NCBI RefSeq assembly: GCF_002865985.1
Contig: NZ_LNDD01000004.1
Coordinates: 1 to 64,000, forward strand
DNA from: Thermotoga sp. SG1
Lineage (GTDB): Bacteria; Thermotogota; Thermotogae; Thermotogales; Thermotogaceae
Length of the DNA: 64,000 bases
Direction: 5' to 3'
Numbering within the stretch: position 1 is the stretch's first letter; each line of letters opens with the position of its first letter. The notes below the pieces were generated by a model. The model was not told where the DNA came from. It searched no databases and saw nothing but the letters and a program-made list of their open reading frames with translations. Positions 1 to 10,305 of the stretch are shown one piece after another. A program made the position numbers and the translations under genes.

Positions 1-324
1 TTCGAGAGTGTTGATGAGATAGCGGTGAAGGGAGAAGAGATCACAAAGAGGTTCAAAGAGATCCTTGGAAGGATAGAGGAGATCAACAGCATGATAGAGA
101 ACACGGCGGCAACAGCTCAGGAGCAGGGAGCTGCGGCGGAAGAGATGGCGAGTGCCATGGACAACGTCACAAAGGTTGTGGAGAAAGTTGTGGAAAGTCT
201 CTCGAGAATGGAGTCCCTCATAGAAAACCAAACCACTTCCTCTGCCAGGGTGAGTGAGGCGGCAGAGAGACTGTCTGATCTTTCTAAAAAACTCTCCGAG
301 CTTGTGCAAAAGTTCAAAGTGTGA
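1..324 (+). CDS. methyl-accepting chemotaxis protein, C-terminal end (partial)
   Basis: The reading frame is open from base 1 and ends at 324, so only the last 107 codons of a gene that begins before the window are present. The visible part is an uninterrupted alpha-helical coiled coil rich in A, E, S, V and K, with a stretch around residues 35-55 (TAATAQEQGAAAEEM) typical of the signalling domain and adaptation region of chemoreceptors. In this family the domain binds CheA and CheW and is methylated on glutamates. The sensory half is outside the window, so the ligand cannot be inferred. The next gene follows after 9 bases. Confidence 0.85.
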   Translation, partial: FESVDEIAVKGEEITKRFKEILGRIEEINSMIENTAATAQEQGAAAEEMASAMDNVTKVVEKVVESLSRMESLIENQTTSSARVSEAAERLSDLSKKLSELVQKFKV

Positions 325-333
325 GGTGAAAGA

Positions 334-750
334 ATGCAGGCACGCTGGATCGGAAACATGATGTTTCATGTCAGAACAGACTCCAATCACGATGTCATCA
401 TGGATTCTAAGGAAGAGGCCGGTGGGAAGGACGCTGCTCCCCGGCCTCTTGAACTGGTTCTTTCTGGTCTCATGGGATGTACGGGAATGGACGTGGTATC
501 CATCCTGAGGAAAATGAAAGTGGTCGACCGAATGAAGGATTTCAAAATAGAAATCGAGTACGAGCGAGCGAAAGATCATCCCAGAATCTTCACCAGGGTT
601 CATCTGAAGTACATCTTCAAGTTCGATGGTGAACCTCCAAAGGATAAAGTCGAAAAGGCTGTTCAGCTTTCTCAGGAGAAATATTGCAGCGTCTCTGCCA
701 TTCTGAAGTGTTCCTCGAAGGTGACCTACGAAATCGTCTACGAAAGTTGA
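334..750 (+). CDS. OsmC/Ohr-like protein
   Basis: This 138-residue protein has the usual length and layout of the OsmC family. It has an N-terminal strand region, a [14 protein letters not shown] helix with one conserved Cys (about residue 49) and a second Cys in KYCSVSA (about residue 112). In OsmC/Ohr proteins these two cysteines reduce organic hydroperoxides in a homodimer. The start ATG follows a GAGGTGAAAGA ribosome site. It sits between a chemoreceptor and an alcohol dehydrogenase whose ribosome site overlaps its stop, so the two are probably cotranscribed. Peroxidase activity is inferred from the family; the sequence shows only the fold and the cysteine pair. Confidence 0.85.
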   Translation: MQARWIGNMMFHVRTDSNHDVIMDSKEEAGGKDAAPRPLELVLSGLMGCTGMDVVSILRKMKVVDRMKDFKIEIEYERAKDHPRIFTRVHLKYIFKFDGEPPKDKVEKAVQLSQEKYCSVSAILKCSSKVTYEIVYES

Positions 751-760
751 GGTGGAAAAC

Positions 761-1840
761 ATGTGGGAGTTCTACATGCCCACGGATGTGTTCTTTGGAG
801 ATCATATCCTTTCCAAAAGGGGTCCTGTAGTGAAGATACTGGGGAAAAGGGCTCTCATCGTCACGGGTAGAACATCTTCGAAGAAAAACGGCTCACTCGA
901 TGATCTGACAGATCTTCTGGAAAAGCTCGATATTTCCTATGTCGTCTTCGATGAGGTTGAGGAGAATCCTTCTTTTGTGAGTGTTGAAAGGGTAGCCGAA
1001 AAGTTCAGAGACGAAGATTTTGATTTCGTGGTGGGGCTTGGTGGTGGAAGTCCCATGGATTTTGCCAAGGCGGTCTCGGTTCTTCTGAAGGAAAAAAATT
1101 TCAACGTTGAAGACCTCTACGACAGCGAGAAGGTCAGAAGATGGCTTCCGGTTGTGGAGATCCCAACAACAGCAGGAACCGGCAGCGAGGTGACACCGTA
1201 TTCTGTTCTCACAGATCAGGAGGGAAACAAAAGAGGATGCAGGTTGATGTTTCCCATCTACGCTTTCCTGGATCCCAGGTACACTTATTCCATGCCGGAG
1301 GATCTGGTCCTGTCAACGGGTGTTGATGCCCTCTCCCATGCCGTGGAAGGTTTCCTTTCCAGAAAGGCGACTCTTCCATCAGATGCCCTCGCCCTCGAGG
1401 CCATGAGACTCATCCGCAAACATCTTCCTAAAGCCATGAGTGGTGATGAAAAAGCCAGAAGGAAGATGTTGATAGCCTCCTGCCTTGCCGGGATGGTGAT
1501 CGCTCAGACGAGTACAACCCTTGCTCACGCCATGGGCTATCCTCTCACCACGGAAAAGGGGATAAAACACGGAAGGGCAACCGGTATGGTTCTGCCGTTT
1601 GTTATGAACGTCATGAGAGAAGAAATCCCCGATCGTGTCGATGAAGTGAACAGGATATTTGGAAAAAGTCTGCTGAACTTTTTGAAAGATCTGGGTCTCT
1701 ATAAAAGGATTGATGTTTCTCAGGAAGATCTGGAAAGGTGGTCCGAGAAAGCATCAAAAGCGAAACACGTGTCTAACACACCGGGGACTTTCACGAAAGA
1801 AAAGATCCTGATGATCTACAGGGAGGCCCTGAGTGTGTGA
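761..1840 (+). CDS. iron-containing alcohol dehydrogenase
   Basis: The 359-residue product is a group III (iron-dependent) alcohol dehydrogenase. The N-terminal NAD(P)-binding half carries GLGGGSPMDFAKA (about residues 90-102), followed by the PTTAGTGSEVTPYS segment. Metal ligands are visible in the helical half: Asp and His in DALSHAVEG, His in LAHAMGY and His in KHGRATG. I chose ATG 761 because GAGGTGG lies at a proper distance before it; the upstream GTG at 752 would sit on that ribosome site. It ends in a GTGTGA overlap with the lytic transglycosylase gene. Physiological direction and substrate are not evident from sequence. Confidence 0.9.
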   Translation: MWEFYMPTDVFFGDHILSKRGPVVKILGKRALIVTGRTSSKKNGSLDDLTDLLEKLDISYVVFDEVEENPSFVSVERVAEKFRDEDFDFVVGLGGGSPMDFAKAVSVLLKEKNFNVEDLYDSEKVRRWLPVVEIPTTAGTGSEVTPYSVLTDQEGNKRGCRLMFPIYAFLDPRYTYSMPEDLVLSTGVDALSHAVEGFLSRKATLPSDALALEAMRLIRKHLPKAMSGDEKARRKMLIASCLAGMVIAQTSTTLAHAMGYPLTTEKGIKHGRATGMVLPFVMNVMREEIPDRVDEVNRIFGKSLLNFLKDLGLYKRIDVSQEDLERWSEKASKAKHVSNTPGTFTKEKILMIYREALSV

Positions 1841-2301
1841 GGATCCTTTTTCTGTGTTTTCTTTTCACCCTGATGCTCTTTGTGAACCTGTATAGGTTGT
1901 TTCCAGACGACTATTATGATTACATCTCAAGTTATTCCGGTGACATAGATCCCAGGCTCATCCAGAGTATAATCTGGGTAGAGAGTAACTTCGACAGAGC
2001 CGCTGTGTCCTCAGCGGGTGCGTTTGGGTTGATGCAGATCATGCCATCGACGGCGATGTGGTTGAAAGAGAAGTTCGCTCTCACTCAGGACTACCAGAAC
2101 CCGGAAGGAAACATACTCTACGGAATCGTTTACCTTCGCTTTTTGAGGGACATCTACGGTGATCTTGACAGGGCGATCATGGCTTACAACGTCGGGCCCG
2201 GCGCTTTGAATGATGGTAGATACATCGAGAGTGCACAAAGATATCTGAAGAAGGTGAAGAGGGTATATTTCATCTATCGTTTTCTCTATGGTGAGAGGTG
2301 A
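1837..2301 (+). CDS. lytic transglycosylase, SLT domain
   Basis: A short (154-residue) membrane-anchored or secreted murein hydrolase. Residues 1-20 form a hydrophobic signal/anchor. The rest is a minimal SLT (lysozyme-like) domain with the catalytic Glu in WVESNFDR, then GAFGLMQIMPSTA and AYNVGPG, all diagnostic of family 1 transglycosylases. These cleave the MurNAc-GlcNAc bond of peptidoglycan to give 1,6-anhydro ends. The GTG start overlaps the stop of the dehydrogenase gene by four bases, which indicates translational coupling although the functions seem unrelated. Confidence 0.9.
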   Translation: MRILFLCFLFTLMLFVNLYRLFPDDYYDYISSYSGDIDPRLIQSIIWVESNFDRAAVSSAGAFGLMQIMPSTAMWLKEKFALTQDYQNPEGNILYGIVYLRFLRDIYGDLDRAIMAYNVGPGALNDGRYIESAQRYLKKVKRVYFIYRFLYGER

Positions 2302-2307
2302 TACAAA

Positions 2308-3804
2308 GTGAAAGTGACAACCGGTCGAGAGATGAAAGAAATCGATGAGATCACAATAAACGAATACGGTATGGATTCGAAGGTTCTGATGGAGCGAGCG
2401 GGCATCTCGGTTCTTCTTGCTCTGGAAGAGGAACTTGGAAACCTTTCTGGACGCAGATTTCTCGTTCTCTGTGGAGGGGGAAACAACGGGGGTGATGGAT
2501 TCGTTGTTGCGCGGAACCTTCTGAATGTGGCCAGAGATGTTCTTGTTGTTTTCCTTGGAAAGAATAGAACACCTGACTGTGACTACAACTACAATCTCTA
2601 CCTCAAATTTGGAGGAAAAATTCTTGATCGTTTCGATACTTCTCTTCTGAAAGAGTACGACGTGGTTGTGGATGCGATCTTTGGAACAGGGTTGAAGGGA
2701 GAGGTCACGGGTGAATTCGCAAAAGTGATAGATTCTGTGAACAACTCGAACACCTACGTTGTATCGGTGGACATTCCGTCTGGTGTGGATGCAGACACGG
2801 GAAAAGTCCTTGGAACCGCTGTGAAAGCGAACCTCACGGTGACTTTCGGAGCGCCAAAGGTGGGACACCTTATTTTTCCAGGAAGGGAATACACAGGAAG
2901 GTTGAAAGTTGCAAACATCGGACACCCTCTATCTCTTCTGGAGCCTCTCAAAAGGCATGTGATAACCAGAGAAATGGCAGTTTCGTTGCTTCCAGAAAGA
3001 CCGAAAGATTCTCACAAAGGAACGTACGGAAAGGCGTTGATTATAGCAGGTTCAAAACTGTACTCTGGAGCTCCTGTTTTGGCTGGTATGGGGGCTTTGA
3101 AGGTGGGGGCGGGCCTTGTGACTCTTGTGGTGCCTTTTCCACAGAATCTGGTTGCAACATCCAACTTTCCTGAACTCATCTCCGTTCCCGTTGAAACGAA
3201 GAATGGATACTTCAGCGCTGAAAACGTGGAAGAGTGCTTGAAGATGGCGGAGAAGGTCGATGTGGTGGCTGTCGGCCCTGGACTTGGGAACAACGATGAC
3301 ACGAGAAGATTCGTCAACGAATTTCTGAAAAAACTGGAAAAACCCGTTGTTCTGGACGCCGACGGTTTGAACGTTCTAGATTTATCGATACTTTTGGAAA
3401 GGAATCATCCAACGGTGATAACACCGCATCCTGGGGAAATGGTAAGGCTCTCTGGTAAAACGATAGACGAGGTGAAGTACAACTACGGTTTCGCGGAAGA
3501 GTTCGCCAGAAAACACCGATGCGTCTTGGTTTTGAAATCAGCCACCACCATCGTCACAGACGGAGAAAATACATTCTTCAACACAACGGGTAACACGGGT
3601 CTTTCGAAAGGAGGCAGTGGGGACGTTCTGACCGGGATGATCTCAGGTTTCATGGCTCAGAAACTATCTCCTCTTGAGGCAAGCATTCTTGCGGTGTATT
3701 TGCATGGAATGGCGGCGGAGCTTTTCGAAGACGATGAAAGAGGTTTCACCGCCTCAGAGCTTTTGAGGCTCATCCCGAAAGTCATAAGGGGGCTGAAAGA
3801 ATGA
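2308..3804 (+). CDS. nnrDE: bifunctional NAD(P)H-hydrate epimerase / ADP-dependent NAD(P)H-hydrate dehydratase
   Basis: A 498-residue fusion of the two metabolite-repair enzymes. The N-terminal YjeF_N domain (about residues 1-210) has the Rossmann motif [16 protein letters not shown] and [12 protein letters not shown]; it epimerises R- and S-NAD(P)HX. The C-terminal ribokinase-like domain (about 225-495) has [28 protein letters not shown] and the anion-hole segment [15 protein letters not shown]; it dehydrates S-NAD(P)HX using ADP. Hydration damage of NAD(P)H is fast at high temperature, so the enzyme fits a hyperthermophile. It starts with GTG after GAGAGGTGATA, and its end overlaps the next ATG by four bases. 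Confidence 0.95.
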   Translation: MKVTTGREMKEIDEITINEYGMDSKVLMERAGISVLLALEEELGNLSGRRFLVLCGGGNNGGDGFVVARNLLNVARDVLVVFLGKNRTPDCDYNYNLYLKFGGKILDRFDTSLLKEYDVVVDAIFGTGLKGEVTGEFAKVIDSVNNSNTYVVSVDIPSGVDADTGKVLGTAVKANLTVTFGAPKVGHLIFPGREYTGRLKVANIGHPLSLLEPLKRHVITREMAVSLLPERPKDSHKGTYGKALIIAGSKLYSGAPVLAGMGALKVGAGLVTLVVPFPQNLVATSNFPELISVPVETKNGYFSAENVEECLKMAEKVDVVAVGPGLGNNDDTRRFVNEFLKKLEKPVVLDADGLNVLDLSILLERNHPTVITPHPGEMVRLSGKTIDEVKYNYGFAEEFARKHRCVLVLKSATTIVTDGENTFFNTTGNTGLSKGGSGDVLTGMISGFMAQKLSPLEASILAVYLHGMAAELFEDDERGFTASELLRLIPKVIRGLKE

Positions 3805-4940
3805 ACGCTGTGGAAAAAATCGTCAGGGATCTTCTGAGCGAAAAAAGGATAACCGAAGCCCGCAATCTCCTCTCCCTCTTTCCTGGAGAGTTTCCTCACC
3901 TCGAACTGGAGGTAGAGTACGCTGCTCGAAACTGGAAAGCAGTAAGGAAAATCTATGAGTCTCTACCCGAAGAGTTGAAAGAAAAGTACGCAGAACACTA
4001 CGAACATGCGACGAGTCAGTACAGCATAGACTATTCGAGAGAGGCAGAAGAAGCCTTGAAAGAACTCGAAAGAAAAAACGTCCAGGGAGCCATCTCCATC
4101 GTCGAGTCCATCGTGAAAGATTATCCTGAACTGGTCGAAGTCGTTGCGCTGAGATACAAACTCGCCAGACAGCGCAACGACAGGAAGGCAATGGAGAAGT
4201 ATAGAAAGATTCTGACGGAACTCGATAGAACGCATCCTGTGCTTTTCGAAAATGGTCTTTCCAGTCGAAAAGCCGGTCTCTTTGAGATCCTGACCATATC
4301 TCTCCTTGTAGCCATCTTTCTTGTTTCCATTTTTGCTCTCTACATCGTTCCTTCGAGCGTAAAGGAAAAGGTTGGAGCGCCAGTGATCGAACAGGTGGTC
4401 GATGTAAAGCCTTTGGAGCAGCGTGTTGAAGATGTGCTGGCAAACATATCAGTTCTCGCTGAAAGCATGGGAAAACTGAACGATCTTGTTGAAGGAATGT
4501 TCACTGAAGTACAAAGCGACGTGAAAACTGTCTCTGAGGATCTCGAAAGCCTGAAGGATCTCCTGACAAACCTCAACAGGAAGCTTTCTCAAATAGAATC
4601 AGCACTGGGTGCGAGTTCAACCAGAGAGTCCACCCCTTCCGTGGTCTACGTCCCATTGAGGGAAAGTCGTATAGAGAGGGCAAGGTCTCTCTGGCTTCTC
4701 GGTTACATGTTCTACTTGAGAGGGGATTACGATGAAGCCATAAGGAGATTCGATCTGGCCATAGAAGAGATAGGAGAAGAAAACGTTTACTTCAAAGACG
4801 ATGTCTATTACTACAGGGCGCTGAGTTACTACTTCAAAGGAGATCTCTTCACTGCAAAGAGACTCTTTGAAGACTTCATAGAGAAGTTTCCGGACAGTGA
4901 ATACGCAGACGATGCCGAGTACTTCCTGAAGAGATTATGA
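3801..4940 (+). CDS. TPR-containing single-pass membrane protein
   Basis: This 379-residue protein has a charged, helical N-terminal region (about 1-160) with TPR-like periodicity, a single hydrophobic transmembrane segment (about 163-187) and a coiled-coil stretch (about 210-275). A C-terminal TPR pair follows (about 295-378: [19 protein letters not shown], then [30 protein letters not shown]). The C-terminal part resembles YbgF/BamD-type envelope TPRs. A short first domain probably lies in the cytoplasm and the TPRs outside, but topology is inference. It overlaps both neighbours by four bases, so it belongs to the operon. No specific function is recognised. Confidence 0.75.
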   Translation: MNAVEKIVRDLLSEKRITEARNLLSLFPGEFPHLELEVEYAARNWKAVRKIYESLPEELKEKYAEHYEHATSQYSIDYSREAEEALKELERKNVQGAISIVESIVKDYPELVEVVALRYKLARQRNDRKAMEKYRKILTELDRTHPVLFENGLSSRKAGLFEILTISLLVAIFLVSIFALYIVPSSVKEKVGAPVIEQVVDVKPLEQRVEDVLANISVLAESMGKLNDLVEGMFTEVQSDVKTVSEDLESLKDLLTNLNRKLSQIESALGASSTRESTPSVVYVPLRESRIERARSLWLLGYMFYLRGDYDEAIRRFDLAIEEIGEENVYFKDDVYYYRALSYYFKGDLFTAKRLFEDFIEKFPDSEYADDAEYFLKRL

Positions 4941-5797
4941 AAAGCGCTGTTTTTTACAAAAGACTGGAAAAGTGTGATATCTGCCCCAGAACCTGTGGCG
5001 TGAATCGCCTGAAAGGTGAAAAGGGAGCCTGCGGTGTTTCTAACCGTCCCGTCGTTTCTTCATGGGGCCCTCACTTCGGTGAGGAAAGAATCCTCGTTGG
5101 GAATGGAGGAAGCGGCACGGTCTTTTTCACCTTCTGTAATTTGAGATGCGTTTATTGTCAGAATTACGAAATCAGTCAACTTGGTATGGGAAGAGAAATT
5201 ACCATCGAAAAACTTGCAGAGATATTTTTGGAACTTCAGAACATGGGTGTGGAAAACCTCAATCTGGTGACTCCGACCCATCAGGTTCCCTTCATCGTTG
5301 ATGCCCTTGAAAGAATAGAAAGGAAAATACCCGTTGTCTGCAACTGTGGTGGATACGAGTCCGTTGAAACGATCGATCAACTGGCAGGCTTTGTGGACAT
5401 CTACATGCCCGATTTCAAGTACAGTGATCCGGAACTTGGTATGAAACTTTCAGGGGTCACAGACTATCCTCAGGTTGCCTTCGAAGCCCTGAAAGTTATG
5501 GTGAAACAAACTGGAGAACCCGTGTTGAAGAATGGTATCATGAAGAAAGGAGTTCTTGTGAGACACCTGGTCCTTCCTGGATACATCGAGAACAGCCTGG
5601 GTGTTATCGATCTGCTTTCAAAGATAGAACCAAAGCCTCTTGTGAACATAATGGCACAGTTTCGTCCAGAGTACCGTGCGCAAAAGTATGGCCTGGACAG
5701 GGGTATAACCCGGGAGGAATACCTGAAGGTAATTGAGTACGCACAAAAAAAGAACCTGAATCTCATAGAAACTGAGAGGTGGCTCAGGTGGTTGTAG
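4937..5797 (+). CDS. radical SAM protein, PflA-like (COG1313 type)
   Basis: The 286-residue enzyme carries the radical SAM cluster motif CNLRCVYCQN (about residues 69-78), preceded by an N-terminal cysteine group (CDICPRTCGVNR ... GACGV, about residues 13-34) typical of the putative pyruvate formate-lyase activating enzyme family COG1313. The SAM-binding GG motif is in CNCGGYE. Members are predicted glycyl-radical activases or modifying enzymes; the substrate is unknown. The start ATG overlaps the previous stop (ATGA). trmB begins inside its last codons. Confidence 0.85.
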   Translation: MKSAVFYKRLEKCDICPRTCGVNRLKGEKGACGVSNRPVVSSWGPHFGEERILVGNGGSGTVFFTFCNLRCVYCQNYEISQLGMGREITIEKLAEIFLELQNMGVENLNLVTPTHQVPFIVDALERIERKIPVVCNCGGYESVETIDQLAGFVDIYMPDFKYSDPELGMKLSGVTDYPQVAFEALKVMVKQTGEPVLKNGIMKKGVLVRHLVLPGYIENSLGVIDLLSKIEPKPLVNIMAQFRPEYRAQKYGLDRGITREEYLKVIEYAQKKNLNLIETERWLRWL

Positions 5798-6717
5798 TAG
5801 ATTACGAAATAAAACCTCAGAGTTTTCCGTTCTTTCCTCTCGACTGGTCACAGATCTTTGGTAGAGAGTCGAAAATCGTCGTGGAGATAGGCTTTGGAAA
5901 CGGCGAGTTCCTTGCGGAGATGGCAAGAAAACACCCCGAAAAGGACTTCGTGGGTTTTGAGGTTTCCATAACCTCTTTCGTCAAAGCGCAGAAGAAATTC
6001 AAAAACTACGGTTTGAAGAACGTGAAACTTGTGAAAGTGGACGGCAGATTCGGTCTGAGAGAACTTTTTCCCGACAACAGCGTAGAGAAGGTCTACGTGA
6101 ATTTTCCATGCCCCTGGCCGAAGAAGGGGCACGAAAACAGAAGAATCACCAGTCATGATTTCATACAGACCCTCTCTGCTGTGCTGGAAATGGACGGTAC
6201 CCTTGAGTTTGCAACTGATGAGGAATGGTACGCTAAAGAGGTGCACGAAGCTTTTGACACCTCCGAATATTTCGTAGTGGATTCCTTCGTGGAAAACTTT
6301 CAAAGGGAAGTGGAAACACGCTACGAGAGAAAGTGGAAGTCTCAGGGTAAAAGGACCTTCCTGATCATTGCACGAAAAGTAAAGCACGGAACGGTGAAAA
6401 GATTGCTGGAGGGGGAAAACACCGTGGCGCACGTCACTTTTGAAGGTACGGTTTCCTGGGAGAAACTGAAGAGTTTAGAAGGAAAGGTGTTCAAAAACAA
6501 AAACAAAGTGTTTGTTGTGAAAAGAGTCTATAGAGACGGCGGATACCTTTTGAAGGTGATCTCAACGGACGAGGGAGATTTTCGTCAGATTTACTATCTG
6601 GATCTTTCGGGGAAAAACGGAAGATGGGTTTTGAAACTGGACGATGGGTCCGATCCTTACAGAACTCCTGCCATAAAGTGGTCTCTCAGAAAGATCGCTG
6701 AAGAACTAACCACTTGA
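5788..6717 (+). CDS. trmB: tRNA (guanine-N7)-methyltransferase with C-terminal extension
   Basis: Residues up to about 200 form a Rossmann methyltransferase with the SAM motif VVEIGFGNGEFL and the TrmB signature around NFPCPWPKKGHENRR, followed by FATDEEWYA and ETRYERKW. TrmB makes m7G46 in the tRNA variable loop. Two oddities: the signature has Cys (about residue 108) where FPDPW or SDPWPK usually has Asp, and about 100 residues (a lysine-rich beta region) follow the catalytic domain. I chose GTG 5788 because GAGGTG lies six bases before it; GTG 5779 is the other option. It overlaps the radical SAM gene at its start and dnaA tail-to-tail by 12 bases. Confidence 0.88.
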   Translation: MVVVDYEIKPQSFPFFPLDWSQIFGRESKIVVEIGFGNGEFLAEMARKHPEKDFVGFEVSITSFVKAQKKFKNYGLKNVKLVKVDGRFGLRELFPDNSVEKVYVNFPCPWPKKGHENRRITSHDFIQTLSAVLEMDGTLEFATDEEWYAKEVHEAFDTSEYFVVDSFVENFQREVETRYERKWKSQGKRTFLIIARKVKHGTVKRLLEGENTVAHVTFEGTVSWEKLKSLEGKVFKNKNKVFVVKRVYRDGGYLLKVISTDEGDFRQIYYLDLSGKNGRWVLKLDDGSDPYRTPAIKWSLRKIAEELTT

Positions 6718-8028
6718 GGCCCTGTGGGATATCTCACCAACGATTTCATCGATGTACATCTTCAACTGCCTGTTTCCCTTGAGCAGGGAGTTTTTGACCT
6801 TTTTCACACTATCGGCGACCACAGGGTGGGACCTGTTGAACTTTTCCGCAATCGTCCTCAACGAACTCTTCAGATAGGTCTTTGCAATGTACATTCCTAT
6901 TCTTCTGGCCATGAGTGCCTTTGCGTTCCGGCTGCTCGACAGAATCTCTTCCTTCGGAACATCCATCACCCTCGAGACGATCTCTATCAACTCATCGATG
7001 GGATCGAAAATCGGCTTTCTTTCGGGTTTTATGAAATCCTTCAAAAGTGCGATCGCCTCTTTCAGATCGACCTCTCTTCCCGTGGTTTCTTTGTAAACAA
7101 GAAGTTTTATTATCGCGCCCTTGAGTCTTCTCAGGTTGTCGTCCACATTCTCTGCAACGAAATCTAGAACCTCTTCTGGGAGTTCTCCCTCTTCAACTTC
7201 AAGCATTTTTCTTGCGATGCTCTTCCTTGTTTCCTTGTCGGGTGGCTCCAGCTTTGCAACGAGTCCCATCTGGAATCTGGAGATCAATCTGTCCTGAAAC
7301 TCTTTCAACATGTGTGGTTCTCTGTCAGAGCAGATGACTATCTGTTTTCCCGAGTCATGAAGTTCGTTGAAGGTATGGAAGAGCTCTGTCTGAACTCCCG
7401 TTTTCCCTATGAGAAACTGAATATCATCTATCAGAAGAACGTCCACTTTCTTTCTATACTTTTCTCTGAACTCGGCAAGCTTTCCCTCTTTCATACTGTC
7501 GACCAGATCGTTCAGGAATTTCTCACTGGTGATGTACATCACTCTCAGATCAGGTTCTCTCTGAACGATGTAATTCCCTATCGATTGAAGAAGGTGTGTT
7601 TTCCCAAGTCCCACTCCTCCGTATATGAAGAGTGGGTTGTACTTTCCCGGGTGTTTTGCAACTTCCAGTGAGGCGTGATAGGCAAAGGAATTCCCCGGAC
7701 CAACAACGAAATTCTCGAAAGTGTAGGCAGGGTTCAACGGCGTGAGAAGAACCGCTTTTTTCCTCACAAGAGGCTCACTGTAAGATGTGTGCGAGTCAAA
7801 CGATTCATAGGTCAGTTCATAAGTTGCATCGTGCCCAAGAACCGTCTTCACCGCTCTTGAGAGCACCGAACGATACTTCTTCTCCAGCCACTCTTTTATG
7901 AAGAGATTCCCCACGGAGAAGATGACCTTGTTCCCCTCTATCGTTTTCACTTCGAAAGAGTTGAACCAGAGTTCCCAACTTTTTCTGTTCACTCTGGTCT
8001 TTATTTCCTGGAGTATTCGCTCTTTCAT
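6706..8028 (-). CDS. dnaA: chromosomal replication initiator protein DnaA
   Basis: A full-length 440-residue DnaA. It has an N-terminal oligomerisation domain I (about 1-80), a short linker, and an AAA+ core with Walker A GGVGLGKTHLL, Walker B LLIDDIQFL and sensor regions SDREPHML and RLISRFQMG. The C-terminal domain IV ends in the DNA-binding signature RSHPVVADSVKKVKN. DnaA binds origin boxes and opens DNA at initiation. The gene stands next to ferredoxin, not dnaN, and no cluster of 9- or 12-mer DnaA boxes was recognised in the short upstream gap, so this is probably not the origin. A promoter is visible at 8064-8093. Confidence 0.98.
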   Translation of the reverse strand: MKERILQEIKTRVNRKSWELWFNSFEVKTIEGNKVIFSVGNLFIKEWLEKKYRSVLSRAVKTVLGHDATYELTYESFDSHTSYSEPLVRKKAVLLTPLNPAYTFENFVVGPGNSFAYHASLEVAKHPGKYNPLFIYGGVGLGKTHLLQSIGNYIVQREPDLRVMYITSEKFLNDLVDSMKEGKLAEFREKYRKKVDVLLIDDIQFLIGKTGVQTELFHTFNELHDSGKQIVICSDREPHMLKEFQDRLISRFQMGLVAKLEPPDKETRKSIARKMLEVEEGELPEEVLDFVAENVDDNLRRLKGAIIKLLVYKETTGREVDLKEAIALLKDFIKPERKPIFDPIDELIEIVSRVMDVPKEEILSSSRNAKALMARRIGMYIAKTYLKSSLRTIAEKFNRSHPVVADSVKKVKNSLLKGNRQLKMYIDEIVGEISHRASSG

Positions 8029-8063
8029 TCTGGGAAACCCCCATACAAGGTGTGCCAGGAATA

Positions 8064-8093
8064 ATTATCCAACGAACAGGTTTGTCAGGTCAA
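8064..8093 (-). promoter_or_regulatory. dnaA promoter
   Basis: On the minus strand there is a -35 TTGACC (8093-8088), an 18-base spacer and a -10 GATAAT (8069-8064), about 40 bases before the dnaA ATG. Both hexamers are one or two changes from the sigma-A consensus. Confidence 0.6.
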
Positions 8094-8126
8094 CAGAGAA
8101 AAAGAAACAGATCTGAAAAAATTCTA

Positions 8127-8148
8127 AAGGGGTGGAAGCCCACCCCTT
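8127..8148 (-). terminator. rho-independent terminator after ferredoxin
   Basis: A perfect 9-bp stem AAGGGGTGG / CCACCCCTT with a 4-base loop lies six bases beyond the ferredoxin stop. On the minus strand it is followed by TAGAATTTTTTC. It separates ferredoxin from the downstream dnaA promoter. Confidence 0.85.
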
Positions 8149-8153
8149 CTTCC

Positions 8154-9111
<958 letters not shown>

Positions 9112-9115
<4 letters not shown>

Positions 9116-10305
9116 GATAAAACCACCACCGCATCCTTACCGTACATTCTTCGGGCTTCTTTTTGAAAATCCTCGTTGTGGAATCTGGAGAGCACAAAGA
9201 GGATCCTTCTTCTTGCAAGGGGAACGTCTGTATGACCGTCCGTGAAAACGATCGTACCTTCCGCCTTCAACACCCGCTCGGAGTAGTCGACAGCCGGTTG
9301 AAGGTCGGTACTTCCACCACCCACGATCTCCAGATCCCGCCAGTTTCCCGATCTGTACCTGACAACGGAGGTCACATTCTTGTCAACTTGAACGAGCCAG
9401 ACCTCTTCTTTCAAAATGCCTGCGATTCTCTCCAATTCCGATACGAACTGATTCAGTTCCCTTTCCACGACGCTCCCACTCGTATCGATCACCACCGCCA
9501 CTCTGGGAAGATACTCGCTTTTCCACCCTGGAAGGTGATCGTACCTTCTGTTCGGTCTCAATGGTGTGGTGTACCGCTCCGCCTTTATGGAAACTCCGAA
9601 GAATCTCCGGATGAGGGTCTTCCAATCGAGTTCAGGGTTTTCCAGCAAAAGCTGAACTTCCCTTTTAACTCCAGAGGGAAGTGAATCTCCGAAGATGTTG
9701 AAAGCTTTTTTGGTCCTGTCTTTCGTGAGTTCCAGAATCATTTCAACCGGAACGTCCTCTTCGAACAGTCCTGAATGATCGTCCACACCTTCTCGAAACT
9801 CTGAAATCACTTCTATGTCGTATCTTCCAAGCCTTTCCATCTCATCAAGAATCCACCTGTGGTAGGTTTCTGCGCTTTCGAACATCATCTGCTCGGGTGG
9901 CAGAACGAACAGTGTGTCGTTGTCCACGGAATGGCCCTCTTTGACCAGAATGTCGAGTGGAACACCGAATGCTGCAAGTTCAGGAATGTACTGGTTGATG
10001 GCAGCGTCCATGGCAAGGTCCCAAATTTTTCTGTCTCTTTCATCTTTTGGTTTTATTCGAAAGTGCTGGAAGATCACGTGCATGACCTCATGCAACAGGA
10101 GAGCCTCAACCATTCTCACATGCTTTTTCTCCAGAACTTCAGGATTGTAGAGCAACATCACGTCTCCTGTCGTGGAAAAGGAGATCTTCAGGTTCCTGAT
10201 GGACTTTGATGGAACGATCTTCATTCCAAGGAGAACGTAGTAATAGAATGGGGATTTTTTCCCCAGATTCAAAACAGCCTTTTTCAGCAGTTCCTCAGGT
10301 TTCAT
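9112..10305 (-). CDS. VWA-like protein with N-terminal putative metallopeptidase domain (DUF2201-like)
   Basis: The 397-residue protein has two parts. The N-terminal half contains VEALLLHEVMHVIFQH (about residues 68-83), an HExxH zinc-peptidase-like motif, then a DAAINQYIP segment typical of the putative metallopeptidase domain paired with VWA in DUF2201 proteins. The C-terminal part (about 265-397) begins VAVVIDTSGSV, a DxSxS MIDAS metal site of von Willebrand A domains, and continues to FTDGHTDV. Such proteins are usually partners of MoxR AAA ATPases, as here, where the genes overlap by four bases. Whether the HExxH site is catalytic is unknown. Confidence 0.82.

Noticed and set aside
4940-5797. 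True pyruvate formate-lyase activating enzyme
   Set aside because: The extra N-terminal cysteine group and absence of a glycyl-radical enzyme gene place it in the general PflA-like family only.
8029-8153. Replication origin next to dnaA
   Set aside because: The gap is about 120 bases, filled by the dnaA promoter and a terminator; no repeated DnaA-box-like words were recognised, and the T. maritima origin is, as I recall, not at dnaA.
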